Assembly (NCBI RefSeq): GCF_963666675.1
Contig: NZ_OY762929.1
Location: 1,178,001 to 1,242,000 of the forward strand
Reading direction: 5' to 3'
From: an uncultured Desulfobacter sp.
GTDB lineage: Bacteria > Desulfobacterota > Desulfobacteria > Desulfobacterales > Desulfobacteraceae
DNA: 64,000 nucleotides
In this document: one piece after another, positions 1 through 8,069 of the stretch
Numbering within the stretch: the first letter of the stretch is position 1
Layout: each line of letters opens with the position of its first letter
Translations under genes and position numbers: made by a program
Notes under the pieces: model-generated
Seen by the model: the letters and a program-made list of their open reading frames with translations, nothing else
What the model was told of the DNA's origin: nothing
The model's database searches: none

Positions 1-449
1 CTGGCCTTGTCCGATAATTTTTTTTTTGCCGCCTGTATGGATTCCACGGCTGCCTGCCCATTGGACCTGTTGACATAGATGCAGCCAAGAAACGAGCAGG
101 CGGTGCCGAAAACCGGAATTTTTTTAAGTTCCATTTTCATGACCCATTTAATGATGAGACCAGTGTACCCGTGCAGGGCAGGGATGTCCGCCATGCTTTT
201 GTGGTTGGCCACCACCACGTAGGGTGCCTGTGGATCGTAATTCTGTCTGCCCTGGATTCGAACCCGTATGAGCGCAACGGCACAGAATATTCTGGCCCAG
301 ATTACGGCCATGGCATCGGCCTTGTCCGGGCCGAAAACAGCCCCCACAACAATACAGATCAGCGCCATGACCAGAGTGTTTAACACCATGGCCGGGATCA
401 CAAAAATCCATTTATAGGGCTGATATGCTATTTTAAATAAGTCCTTCAC
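1..449 (-). CDS. PlsC-like 1-acylglycerol-3-phosphate acyltransferase (3' end beyond window)
   Basis: Reading leftward from a GTG at 449, the frame stays open to the window edge (149 codons). The product has a hydrophobic N-terminal stretch and then the acyltransferase block I motif NHKSMAD (NHX4D, here NH..D), followed by a block with IPVFGTACSFLGCIYVNRS that matches the PlsC acyl-acceptor region. This family transfers an acyl chain from acyl-ACP or acyl-CoA to lysophosphatidic acid at the inner membrane. The start is chosen because GTG overlaps the stop of the upstream DUF4340 gene by four bases (GTGA), a sign of translational coupling, and residues KDLFKIAYQPYKW follow directly. It is the last visible gene of the Gld-like ABC operon. 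The C-terminal half is not seen, so the exact substrate is open. Confidence 0.85.
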   Translation of the reverse strand, partial: MKDLFKIAYQPYKWIFVIPAMVLNTLVMALICIVVGAVFGPDKADAMAVIWARIFCAVALIRVRIQGRQNYDPQAPYVVVANHKSMADIPALHGYTGLIIKWVMKMELKKIPVFGTACSFLGCIYVNRSNGQAAVESIQAAKKKLSDKA

Positions 450-1447
450 TCCTGGCCGGATTCAGTGCTGTCCTGTTGTTCTATGCCCATAAGTTTGTCC
501 GTGTATGAAACAATATCTTCGGCTTTATAACTGGTCAGGGTAAAGGCATAGGGGGTATATGAGCATGACCCTTCCACATCCTGATCATCATTTTTGTCGA
601 ACAGATTTAAAACAAAAGTTTTATCGTTTTCAAGGGAAATTTTACATGAGGGCGCTTTTTCTTTTAATTGGGCCGCCTTGTCTTCTTCCATAAAAGCCTG
701 GCATTCGAGCTTTGATAACGATGACAGAAGATCGGATATGGTTTTTTCATCCACCTCTGAGCCGTCTTCATTTTTCCAGACCGTTTTTTCGGGTGTCGTT
801 TTTTCTGCGGTTAAATCCTTTTGGGCGCCGTCTTTTTTCTGATCCGGCGTTTCAGGTGCCTGGGCTTTAACCAGGGTGACGGTTTTTTCCTGTTTTTCCA
901 GGGTGATCTTTTTCATGCCGGCCGGGTCAAAGGCAAGTACTTTTTTATCCCTGAAATCAGCTGCGGGTTTGTCAAACTTGCCGTTGAACTTGCCGTTGGC
1001 CTGGTATACGGTCCGGTCCTTGTCATTCAGATATACGAATGTATGGTTGTAGCTGGGCGCTGTTTTTCCAATGACAAGGCTGCGTAACACCTCATCTCCG
1101 GCCAGTGCCTTGACCTTTACGGCATGGGAATCATCCAGTTCATATCTGATAAGATCCTTTGCCTCGGAAACCAGGGCGGACAGTTTGATCTCCTTTAACG
1201 TGTTCAGCATCTGGTTTACGTCATCGGTATTGGCCGGGAATTTTTTGTCGGTAACGGTCCAGCCGGTTTCGCTTTTGTTAAGTGTCACCACCCGGTCGGC
1301 CTTTGAGATCTCCAGGCGGTCAATGCGGGTGGTATCCACCTGGGGAATTGTGGGCAGTTCATAATGGACCTGGTTGTCTTGTTTTAAACCAAGGTATGCA
1401 CCCAAGCCGATAATCAGTATGATTAAGATGATATATTCTTTTTTCAT
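446..1447 (-). CDS. DUF4340 domain membrane-anchored protein
   Basis: A 333-residue protein that starts MKKEYIILIILIIGLG, a single N-terminal membrane anchor, followed by a soluble, lysine-rich domain. The lay-out (anchor, then LPTIPQVDTTRIDRLEIS and W-V-T repeats with long KNED and EKT linkers) matches DUF4340 proteins, which sit beside GldG-type ABC auxiliary subunits. No enzymatic motif is seen. An open frame extends upstream to a TTG at 1483, but the ATG at 1447 has a strong ribosome site (GGGAGG) at good distance and places the membrane segment at the N-terminus, so I use it. It follows the GldG-like gene by 16 bases. It probably acts at the periplasmic face with the ABC complex; the molecular role is unknown. 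Confidence 0.85.
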   Translation of the reverse strand: MKKEYIILIILIIGLGAYLGLKQDNQVHYELPTIPQVDTTRIDRLEISKADRVVTLNKSETGWTVTDKKFPANTDDVNQMLNTLKEIKLSALVSEAKDLIRYELDDSHAVKVKALAGDEVLRSLVIGKTAPSYNHTFVYLNDKDRTVYQANGKFNGKFDKPAADFRDKKVLAFDPAGMKKITLEKQEKTVTLVKAQAPETPDQKKDGAQKDLTAEKTTPEKTVWKNEDGSEVDEKTISDLLSSLSKLECQAFMEEDKAAQLKEKAPSCKISLENDKTFVLNLFDKNDDQDVEGSCSYTPYAFTLTSYKAEDIVSYTDKLMGIEQQDSTESGQE

Positions 1448-1463
1448 GATTTTGCCTCCCAAC

Positions 1464-3647
1464 TCAACCAAACAAGTTTGCAATTTTTTTCTTTTTCATG
1501 CTTCTGAAAAACCAGACAGCCATTCCGACCAAGAAGACCAGAACACAAAGCCCTATGATATTGAATCCTTTGATGATGCTTTTGGTCAACGGATCGGTCT
1601 CTTCGATGGGGTTCAGGGTCTGTTGCTTGCTCCGTAACAGGGCTGTGCCGTCATCACCGTTGAGATGATCTATGGCGTTGAGCAGGAAGGTGGCATTGGT
1701 GGTTCGGCCCTGTTCATCCAGCATGTTGTCGTACAGCATCTGGGCGCAGCCGAGTACAAATATTTTCGCCGGTGCAGATGTTTCGATGATGCGGTTGCCG
1801 GCTTTAAGTCCTTCAATGTTTTTGGCCGACGCTTCAGCCGGTTGCGGACCTTCCACGGAATCTTCGTCCTGGGCGTTGGTCTCTCCGGCTTCTTTTTCGG
1901 GGACAGGCTTACCTTTAAAATAAGATGTAAACTGCCCTTCCAGCAGGTAGGCCAGGTCATAGGCGGCCATATCGTTATCCGAGGGTGGCGGACTTAAAAA
2001 CATGGGATTCAGGTTAATGTTGTCTTCCATGAGCCATGCCTGCTTGGATGAAGACAGAAGACGCACGGCTTTGACCTTTGACTCGTCCTGTCCGCCTTTA
2101 ACATGCTTGACCGGGGAGATCTGCATGGCCACAAGGCCTTTGATGTTTTTCATGAACACCGGATCATTGTTGATGGCGTTTTCTTTGATGACCGGTGCAA
2201 AGTATATGGTCTGCTCTCCGCCGCCCTGGGATTGTGGCAATTGCTGCTTGTAAGCATTCTTATCAAGCACATAGGCTTTCTGGATCTCCACGCCGTAGTG
2301 GGCCAGAAGTTTTTCAAGACCCGTGTCGATGGGGGCAAATGATGGCATGCCCATCATGCCGCCCTGGCCTTGCTGCTGCTCAAAGGCATCGGCGAAGACG
2401 GCAATGTTGGTGCCTTTCATCAGGGCCTGGTCAATCTGGAACAATTCATAATCGGAAAAGTGTTGGGTGGGTTTGGCAATGATCAGGCAGTTGAGTCCTT
2501 CGGGAATCGTTTCATCCTTAAGGGGGATCTGCTTGATATTGTACCTTGCACCCACAAGTTGATCAAAAACGGCAAGTCCGTTGCCGGCCCGGCCCTGCAT
2601 CATGGCCATGCGGTCCGGTCCAAGGGTCGGACAGCCGTGATCGGACAGATACCCGATATCCTTGTTGATGCCGATCAGTTTTTCCATGATCGCCGTAATA
2701 TGTTCCCCAAGGCTTTGGGGATCGGCCATCTGGTAGGTGGTGCCGATGATGGGAAGTTCCACGGCCGAGATCAGGGGCAATGTCTGGGTTTTGCCCTTGT
2801 ATTCCACCACAAGACCGGCTGTGCCTGCGCCCGCCTTGATATTTTGTTCGGGTACGTCGGGCCAGTGCATGGCCATCAGGTCATATTGCTTTGCGACGTT
2901 TTCAAGTTCACTGGGATCTGAGATGTCCCTGCGTTCAAATTGGAAAATGCCTAAATTTTTGCTGTTCAGTTTTTCCACCGCCGCGGCCACCTCATCACCC
3001 AGGTGGGGCAGGGCATCTAACCCAATCAGGGGCGCGATGTCATTGAGCCCGGAGGACATATACATGGTGACGTTGATTTTATCCGTCTGGCGCAGGAGCG
3101 CCGATACCTTGTTGTTCAGCTTGCGAATGGCCCCGGTTAACTGGTATTCAAGACCGTCCGTGGAGGTGATGGCCGGGATTTTTTCGATGAGATCCCCATG
3201 GAGGATCACCAGGCCCATGTAGGCGTTTTTAAATTTGAGCTCGTCGTTTTCCATCACCCGGATCTGGACGGGTGAGATGCCGTAATCCCGGGCCATTTCA
3301 CGGTTCTGGTTCGCCTGGTCCCCCATGTCGGTTTCCTGGGATACGTTATAAAACGTAAAGTTGAAATAGCGTCCGGCCTGGGCGGCGTATTCCGTGAGCA
3401 GGTCCCTTAAATACCGTTCGGTATTGTTGTGGGGTGCGGGCAGATTTTTTGAGAAAAACACTTTGATGTTCAACGGTTCTGACAGGGTTGCTACGGCCTG
3501 CTTGCTGGCATCTGACAGGGAGTAAATTCGGTTGGCCGTCAGATCGAACCTGAAAAACAAGGTTAATCCCGCTACATTCAACAGTACGATAACCACCGCG
3601 TACAGGATAAATTTCAGATAATATTCTTTAAGGAAAGGCTTACCCAT
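1464..3647 (-). CDS. GldG-like ABC transporter auxiliary protein
   Basis: A 727-residue protein with one N-terminal membrane helix (about residues 15-35), a long extracytoplasmic region and a C-terminal membrane helix (about 695-715) ending in basic residues RSMKKKKIANLFG. Residues around LTANRIYSLSDASKQAVATL and the following strand-rich region match the GldG/ABC-auxiliary family, whose periplasmic domain resembles DUF7088/GATase-like folds. In Bacteroidetes GldG works with GldA and GldF in gliding and secretion; in Proteobacteria the same trio has no settled substrate. AAGGAG stands five bases before the ATG. It lies between the permease gene (9-base gap) and the DUF4340 gene, so all are likely one complex in the inner membrane. 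Gliding is not implied by the sequence alone. Confidence 0.88.
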   Translation of the reverse strand: MGKPFLKEYYLKFILYAVVIVLLNVAGLTLFFRFDLTANRIYSLSDASKQAVATLSEPLNIKVFFSKNLPAPHNNTERYLRDLLTEYAAQAGRYFNFTFYNVSQETDMGDQANQNREMARDYGISPVQIRVMENDELKFKNAYMGLVILHGDLIEKIPAITSTDGLEYQLTGAIRKLNNKVSALLRQTDKINVTMYMSSGLNDIAPLIGLDALPHLGDEVAAAVEKLNSKNLGIFQFERRDISDPSELENVAKQYDLMAMHWPDVPEQNIKAGAGTAGLVVEYKGKTQTLPLISAVELPIIGTTYQMADPQSLGEHITAIMEKLIGINKDIGYLSDHGCPTLGPDRMAMMQGRAGNGLAVFDQLVGARYNIKQIPLKDETIPEGLNCLIIAKPTQHFSDYELFQIDQALMKGTNIAVFADAFEQQQGQGGMMGMPSFAPIDTGLEKLLAHYGVEIQKAYVLDKNAYKQQLPQSQGGGEQTIYFAPVIKENAINNDPVFMKNIKGLVAMQISPVKHVKGGQDESKVKAVRLLSSSKQAWLMEDNINLNPMFLSPPPSDNDMAAYDLAYLLEGQFTSYFKGKPVPEKEAGETNAQDEDSVEGPQPAEASAKNIEGLKAGNRIIETSAPAKIFVLGCAQMLYDNMLDEQGRTTNATFLLNAIDHLNGDDGTALLRSKQQTLNPIEETDPLTKSIIKGFNIIGLCVLVFLVGMAVWFFRSMKKKKIANLFG

Positions 3648-3656
3648 GATGACTCC

Positions 3657-4361
3657 TTAATTTTTTTCTTTCATGGCAATGTCGGTTGAGAAAATGAAGA
3701 TGAAGATCACGGATGCAAAGTAGATCAGGTCCCTTGAATCAATGATGCCCTTGGAGACGTTTGTGAAATGGGCGTTGGCGCCAAGGTATTGCACAACCGG
3801 CACAAGGGATTCGGGAACAAAAAAGAGCATCCGGTCCATAATGGTCAGGGTAAAACAGATGGCGCATCCAATGATGAATGCGATGATCTGGTTGCGCGTC
3901 AACGCCGAGGCAAACAGTCCGATGCTGCAGTATGCGCCGCCGAGAAGCACCGCCCCGATGTATCCGCCGGCCACGGGCCCTAAATCCACATTTCCGATGA
4001 AGGAGATGAACAGCGGATAGGAGAGGGTGGGCAGCAGCATGGCTGCGGTAAATGCCGTTGCCGCAAAAAATTTGCCCAACGCAATATGGGTAAAGGAGAC
4101 CGGCATGGTCAAAAGGCTTTCATAGGAGCCCACGTTTTTTTCTTCGGCAAACATGCGCATGGTCACGGCCGGGATGAAAAAGGAGAAGGTGATGGGCAAA
4201 AGGGCGAAAAAGTCCCGCAGGTCGGCACGCCCGTAAATGAAAAAGGTGGAAAAGAAAAACCACCCCGTTACAATGAGAAACAGGGAGATGACAATATAGG
4301 CAATGGGTGAAATAAAATAGTCCCTAAATTCCTTTAAGGCGATGGTTTTGATGGGTGTCAT
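3657..4361 (-). CDS. ABC-2 type permease, GldF-like
   Basis: A 234-residue integral membrane protein with about six hydrophobic helices, the usual size for a GldF-type ABC-2 permease. The N-terminus MTPIKTIALKEFRDYFISP is typical: a cytoplasmic amphipathic stretch before the first helix. The segment TMRMFAEEKNVGSYESLLT is the conserved ABC-2 cytoplasmic loop (E..RGTLE-like) that contacts the ATPase. It should pair with the ATPase encoded directly upstream (3-base gap) and with the GldG-like protein downstream. Substrate unknown. Confidence 0.9.
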   Translation of the reverse strand: MTPIKTIALKEFRDYFISPIAYIVISLFLIVTGWFFFSTFFIYGRADLRDFFALLPITFSFFIPAVTMRMFAEEKNVGSYESLLTMPVSFTHIALGKFFAATAFTAAMLLPTLSYPLFISFIGNVDLGPVAGGYIGAVLLGGAYCSIGLFASALTRNQIIAFIIGCAICFTLTIMDRMLFFVPESLVPVVQYLGANAHFTNVSKGIIDSRDLIYFASVIFIFIFSTDIAMKEKN

Positions 4362-4364
4362 GTC

Positions 4365-5309
4365 TTAAGCGCCCTCCCGTGTCAGTTCGTGGAATATCTC
4401 CTCAAGGGCTAAGGATTGGCCGGCAAGCTCGGTGATAACCCAGTCGGTTTTTTTAATGGAGAGGTAAAGATCCCGGCGGATGTCCTTATCTTCCTTGCAG
4501 CACAGTTCAAAGCTTACGCCTTCGCTTGGCGGGGTGTTCGCCACGGTGATGTCAAGGGTTGGATCAAAGGCTTTAAGATGATCAAGGGCTTCGGTTATTT
4601 CGGCATTTTGCAAGGTCAACCGGACCACGCTGCGGTGCCGGGCATTTTGCTTTAGCTGCTCGGTGCCGGCGTCGGCCACTTTTTTGCCTTTGTTGATTAT
4701 GGCGATCCGGTCGCAGGTGGCTTCGGCCTCGGAAAGGATGTGGGTGGAAAAGATAATGGTCTTTTCCCGGCCGATGCCTTTGATAATGTCGCGGATTTCT
4801 GCGATCTGGTTGGGATCAAGGCCCGAAGTCGGTTCGTCCAGGATCAGGATGTCCGGGTCGGACATCATGGCATGGGCCAGTCCCACCCGCTGGCGCAAAC
4901 CCTTGGACAGGTTGCCGATGGGTTTGGCCATGATATTGGAGAGCCCGCACAGTCTGGCTAGTTCTTTGAACCGGGACAGTTTAAGTTTGGGATCATCCAT
5001 CCCTTTGAGCCGCGCCACATAATCCAGGTAATCATACACCAGCATATTGTGGTATAAGGGCGCGGATTCCGGCAGATAGCCGATCATGGATTTAATTTTC
5101 AGGGTGTCTTCCGGCATTTTAAGGTCATTAATCCTGATGGTGCCGGATGTGGGTGTAAAATACCCGGTGAGCATTCGCAGTGTGGTGGTTTTGCCTGCCC
5201 CGTTGGGACCGAGGAGGCCAAGTATTTGGCCGGGTTCAATGGTGAGGCTGATGTCGTCAACCGCACAGAAATCACCGTAATACTTGGTCAGATTCTGAAC
5301 ATCAATCAA
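4365..5309 (-). CDS. ABC transporter ATP-binding protein, GldA-like
   Basis: A 314-residue ATPase. Walker A is GPNGAGKTT (residues 34-42), the signature is LSKGLRQR (134-141), Walker B is ILILDEP (154-160), and the H-loop histidine is H190. About 80 C-terminal residues form the extra domain common to ABC-2 ATPases such as GldA/NatA/CcmA-like proteins. It energises the GldF-like permease encoded next. The start is a TTG: it lies six bases after AGGAG and yields the normal N-terminus IDVQNLTKYYGDFCAVDD; no ATG is available in frame nearby. It is the second gene of the operon after the tandem-RHH-like protein (9-base gap). Confidence 0.92.
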   Translation of the reverse strand: MIDVQNLTKYYGDFCAVDDISLTIEPGQILGLLGPNGAGKTTTLRMLTGYFTPTSGTIRINDLKMPEDTLKIKSMIGYLPESAPLYHNMLVYDYLDYVARLKGMDDPKLKLSRFKELARLCGLSNIMAKPIGNLSKGLRQRVGLAHAMMSDPDILILDEPTSGLDPNQIAEIRDIIKGIGREKTIIFSTHILSEAEATCDRIAIINKGKKVADAGTEQLKQNARHRSVVRLTLQNAEITEALDHLKAFDPTLDITVANTPPSEGVSFELCCKEDKDIRRDLYLSIKKTDWVITELAGQSLALEEIFHELTREGA

Positions 5310-5318
5310 CGTCTTCTC

Positions 5319-5894
5319 CTAAAAATCTTCAAGTATTTTGCTTTTTTCAAGGAACGCATCCACGTCCTCTGCCGTTCGTTTCATGTGATCTATCAGTTTT
5401 TCAAGATGTCTGCAAAAGGGATCGTCTTCGCCTAAGGTCAGTGCTGATTTCCGGTAAAGAGAAAGAACGTCGTTGAGACGGCTTTCCAGATTCCCAGCCA
5501 GTTTCTTTCGTTCTTCATGCTTGATTTTTTCAGACTGGATAACGGATTCCAGTTTTTTGATGGAATACTCAACAAGTGCATCCCGGGGCATATTATGGGT
5601 TCCGGAGATGGCTGTCAATGCCTCGATGGTTTTTCGGCTGAGCACAAAGGTTTTCTGTTTTCGGTCCAGCTGCCTGAACTGGCGTATCCGGATGGTCTGG
5701 GCCAGTTGATCCAGGGCTGCATGGTCTTCAATGATGTGATCGAACAGGGATTTTTGTTTAATGCCCATGTGGACGGCCACAAGGCCGATGGCATCAATGG
5801 CTTTCTGGGAAAGTTTAAATGTTGCCCTGACCGATTGTTTGCCCCTTAAATCAAACATGGATAGTTCGGCAAATGGGTCCTTGGATTTTGCCAT
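5319..5894 (-). CDS. Unrecognised protein with two ribbon-helix-helix-like repeats and a helical tail
   Basis: A 191-residue cytoplasmic protein that I do not recognise by name. Residues 21-55 (SVRATFKLSQKAIDAIGLVA...) and 80-116 (KTFVLSRKTIEALTAIS...) look like two copies of a strand followed by two helices: a short alternating beta segment, then LS+K.I.A, then a second helix starting after a turn. That is the pattern of the ribbon-helix-helix DNA-binding fold, normally made by two chains. The rest (about 117-190) is charged and helical, probably coiled coil. AAGGAG stands before the ATG. As first gene of the GldA/F/G operon it could be its regulator, or it may be unrelated to DNA. Fold and function are inference. 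Confidence 0.7.
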   Translation of the reverse strand: MAKSKDPFAELSMFDLRGKQSVRATFKLSQKAIDAIGLVAVHMGIKQKSLFDHIIEDHAALDQLAQTIRIRQFRQLDRKQKTFVLSRKTIEALTAISGTHNMPRDALVEYSIKKLESVIQSEKIKHEERKKLAGNLESRLNDVLSLYRKSALTLGEDDPFCRHLEKLIDHMKRTAEDVDAFLEKSKILEDF

Positions 5895-5899
5895 ATGTT

Positions 5900-5930
5900 C
5901 TCCTTTTCAGGACACTCTATTATCGCAGAT
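5900..5930 (-). promoter_or_regulatory. Candidate extended -10 promoter and ribosome site for the ABC operon
   Basis: Read on the minus strand, TGCGATAAT (about 5927-5919) has the TGN extended -10 form. The -35 region 17 bases upstream is only T-rich, so recognition would lean on the extended -10. The ribosome site AAGGAGA (about 5900-5906) follows. The surrounding gap 5895-6145 also holds the Uma2 leader; no terminator or RNA gene is seen in it. Confidence 0.4.
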
Positions 5931-6062
5931 TAACGGTCCAAAAAAAGTAATGAAAATTTATTATGGACACGTATGTTAGCTTAAACCATCAGACGGATCA
6001 ACGATTAATGCCTGGATAACCAAAAAGTAATTTAGAGACTATCGAAAAAAAATTTTAAAATA

Positions 6063-6095
6063 TTGGGATACCCAAGAAAGTCAGACTGCTATAAT
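6063..6095 (+). promoter_or_regulatory. Candidate Uma2 gene promoter with small inverted repeat
   Basis: TATAAT at 6090-6095 is a perfect -10 hexamer 50 bases before the Uma2 start. No good -35 exists at 17 bases. The inverted repeat TTGGG-ATA-CCCAA at 6063-6075 occupies the -35 side and could be an operator. Both are suggestions from sequence only. Confidence 0.3.
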
Positions 6096-6145
6096 ATAGC
6101 AAAAGGATCACCCGGGAACACCAAGCACAAAAACAGGAGGGAGCA

Positions 6146-6718
6146 ATGATTCCACAGCCCCAGGATAAAAATAGAATGACGCCGGCTGAATACCTTGCTA
6201 TACAAAGGCGTTCTGTAGATATTAAGCATGAATTTTTTGACGGTGAAATGTTTGCCATGGTCGGCGCTAAAATAAACCATATCCGTATCAATGCAAATCT
6301 TACAGGAGAATTAAGAAATCAATTTAAAGGCAATAAGTCGCCTTGTGAAGTACTCCCCAATGACATGCGGGTAAAAATCGAAAATGGCTATGTTTACCCT
6401 GATATTGTTATTTCTTGCGGTGATGCGGAATTTGAAGATGATGAATTTGATACCCTGACAAATCCGGTTGTCATCATGGAAATTCTTTCAGATTCAACAG
6501 AAGCTTTTGATCGAGGGAAAAAATTTGCTTATTACCGGGCAATCCCAACGCTTCAAGAGTACGTTCTGGTTTCTCAAGACGAATATCATGTTGAACAATT
6601 TATACGTCGTGATAAGGGCAAATGGGAATATTGTTCTTATAAAGGGACAGATAAAATTCTAAGCATAGAATCTGTGAATTGTGAATTGCCGTTATCTGAG
6701 ATTTATTGGGGTGTTTGA
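6146..6718 (+). CDS. Uma2-family (DUF820) putative restriction-endonuclease-like protein
   Basis: A 190-residue protein with the Uma2/DUF820 pattern: MTPAEYLAIQR near the N-terminus, FDGEMFAMVG (E34), YVYPDIVIS (D86), and VVIMEILSDSTEAFDRGKK (E112, D122, K126). The Asp, Glu and Lys positions fit a PD-(D/E)XK nuclease-like core. The family is abundant in cyanobacteria and scattered in other bacteria, often in multicopy; no biological role is established. A ribosome site AGGAGGG precedes the ATG. It is a single gene, oriented against the operons on both sides, which fits an independently acquired accessory gene. Confidence 0.85.
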   Translation: MIPQPQDKNRMTPAEYLAIQRRSVDIKHEFFDGEMFAMVGAKINHIRINANLTGELRNQFKGNKSPCEVLPNDMRVKIENGYVYPDIVISCGDAEFEDDEFDTLTNPVVIMEILSDSTEAFDRGKKFAYYRAIPTLQEYVLVSQDEYHVEQFIRRDKGKWEYCSYKGTDKILSIESVNCELPLSEIYWGV

Positions 6719-6792
6719 ATATGGCAGGATCGTTATTTTTGCTTGCATAGACCGGTTTGAAAGGTCATTCGTAGTATCCTGTCGCTAAGGAT

Positions 6793-7188
6793 TCAAAGGA
6801 TCCTGCCGGTATTGCGCTCCACACGTATGGCTCTGTCATCATACAGGCGTTCCATGTAATAATCCTTCTCATTGGTGATTTCCAGGTCCGGCAGGCCGTG
6901 CCGGGCCATCCATGCCCGGATTTTGGGGATCTGGGAAGGGTCACAGGCCCGGGCCGTAAAAATTTTGACCCGGATGCCGTTGTCCACCATGCTGCAGACC
7001 ATATCCACCATGACATGTATGGGCGCACCGATGCGGTCCAGGGTTGAATTCTCGCTCCAGACCGCCAGGGTGCCGTCCAGGTCCACGCCGTACCAGGGTG
7101 TGGGAGAGCGCTTGTTTGATGGTGAGTTTGTCTTTTCGGTCGATTTTTGAACGATCTCTGTTAAAATTTTTTTTATGGTTGACAGCAT
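6793..7188 (-). CDS. Small HAD-superfamily phosphatase-like protein
   Basis: 131 residues. GVDLDGTLAV (D36, D38) is HAD motif I with nucleophile and acid/base Asp. VKIFTARA (70s-81) carries the motif II Thr-Ala-Arg. MERLYDDRAIRVERNTG near the C-terminus gives the acidic pair D117-D118 of motif IV. It lacks a large cap, so it is a compact, capless HAD protein, expected to be a cytoplasmic phosphohydrolase; the substrate cannot be named. The first 30 residues are a basic, low-complexity leader. AGGAAAGG precedes the ATG. It is the last gene of the minus-strand run starting at 11263, 45 bases behind the YdcF gene. Confidence 0.8.
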   Translation of the reverse strand: MLSTIKKILTEIVQKSTEKTNSPSNKRSPTPWYGVDLDGTLAVWSENSTLDRIGAPIHVMVDMVCSMVDNGIRVKIFTARACDPSQIPKIRAWMARHGLPDLEITNEKDYYMERLYDDRAIRVERNTGRIL

Positions 7189-7233
7189 GACGCCTTTCCT
7201 GAATTGAAAATCTGATTTGCCGGGATTCCGCCT

Positions 7234-8049
7234 TTACCGGCCGGATATCGCGGATGGAAACAGGGCGTTTGTTTTGCCTGTGATATAGTAAGCCGCAAGA
7301 CCGGTCCATTCTGTTGCTGCCGTTACCAGTCTTGTCAGATGTCCTGAAAAATTAATACCTAACCTTATCTTCCTGTCAGGCCGGGTGGCGTGGTCAACGG
7401 GATAGGGAATCACGGGCCAGTTTAGTCGGTTGAACACCCCGACAGCCCGGGGTATGTGCGCGGCCGTGGTTACCAGTACCCAGATTTGCCCTGGTTCCGG
7501 GTGCACCAGTGCCTTGGAAAACCACCCGTTTTCATAGGTATTTCGGGATCGGTCCTCAAATATCATGGCGGATGTATCCAGGCCCATATCCATAAAAATC
7601 TGCCGGGCCGTATTTGCATCTTTCCATTTTTGGTGCATAGGGCTTCCGGAACCGCCGGTAAAAAGCTGCACAGCCTCGGGGTATGCTTTGACAAGACGAA
7701 CAAATCCGATATACCGGTCCGCTGCATCGTTTATCTCAGGTTGGTTCCACATTTGGGTCAAAGAATTATTTTCAGCCCCGCCAAGCATGATAATACCGTC
7801 CACTTTTTTGGGCAAATCTGGATTTGTGGGGAATCTGTGCTCCAGCGGCACCAGAAGAATAGTTCCCAGAGGGCAAACAGTAATTACGCTCATCGCCAGA
7901 ACCACACAGGAGAGCATCCATTTGGCTATTCTTTCAATGCCCATAAACCACAATACCATCCCCATTACGGCAAACGCAACCAAAAGAAAATCCGGACGGA
8001 TGAACATCCAGATCAGCTTGGACATCCAGAAAAATAATGACCCTGACAT
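7234..8049 (-). CDS. YdcF/ElyC-family (DUF218) membrane protein
   Basis: About 271 residues. Two N-terminal membrane helices (FIRPDFLLVAFAVMGMVLW and the next hydrophobic run) precede a DUF218 domain with DGIIMLGGAENN, FTGGSG, EDRSRNTYENG and VTTAAHIPRAVGVF, the same order as in E. coli ElyC/YdcF/SanA proteins. ElyC affects peptidoglycan or envelope polysaccharide lipid-carrier metabolism, so an envelope role is plausible. I start at the ATG at 8049 (GGAG nine bases before) instead of an in-frame TTG two codons earlier, which sits too close to that site. It lies 20 bases after the TPR gene. Confidence 0.88.
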   Translation of the reverse strand: MSGSLFFWMSKLIWMFIRPDFLLVAFAVMGMVLWFMGIERIAKWMLSCVVLAMSVITVCPLGTILLVPLEHRFPTNPDLPKKVDGIIMLGGAENNSLTQMWNQPEINDAADRYIGFVRLVKAYPEAVQLFTGGSGSPMHQKWKDANTARQIFMDMGLDTSAMIFEDRSRNTYENGWFSKALVHPEPGQIWVLVTTAAHIPRAVGVFNRLNWPVIPYPVDHATRPDRKIRLGINFSGHLTRLVTAATEWTGLAAYYITGKTNALFPSAISGR

Positions 8050-8069
8050 AGTCAAACGCTCCAGAGAAA

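Noticed and set aside
1464..5309. Gliding motility genes
   Set aside because: The Gld-like ABC trio is widespread in non-gliding Proteobacteria, and no other gliding or type IX secretion gene is present, so I do not infer gliding.
6055..6291. Small minus-strand hydrophobic gene opposite the Uma2 start
   Set aside because: It overlaps the promoter, ribosome site and N-terminus of the Uma2 gene, has no ribosome site and no recognisable domain; antisense shadow.
7456..8037. Plus-strand open frames opposite the YdcF gene
   Set aside because: They mirror a well-supported gene in the other strand and have no family features or ribosome site.
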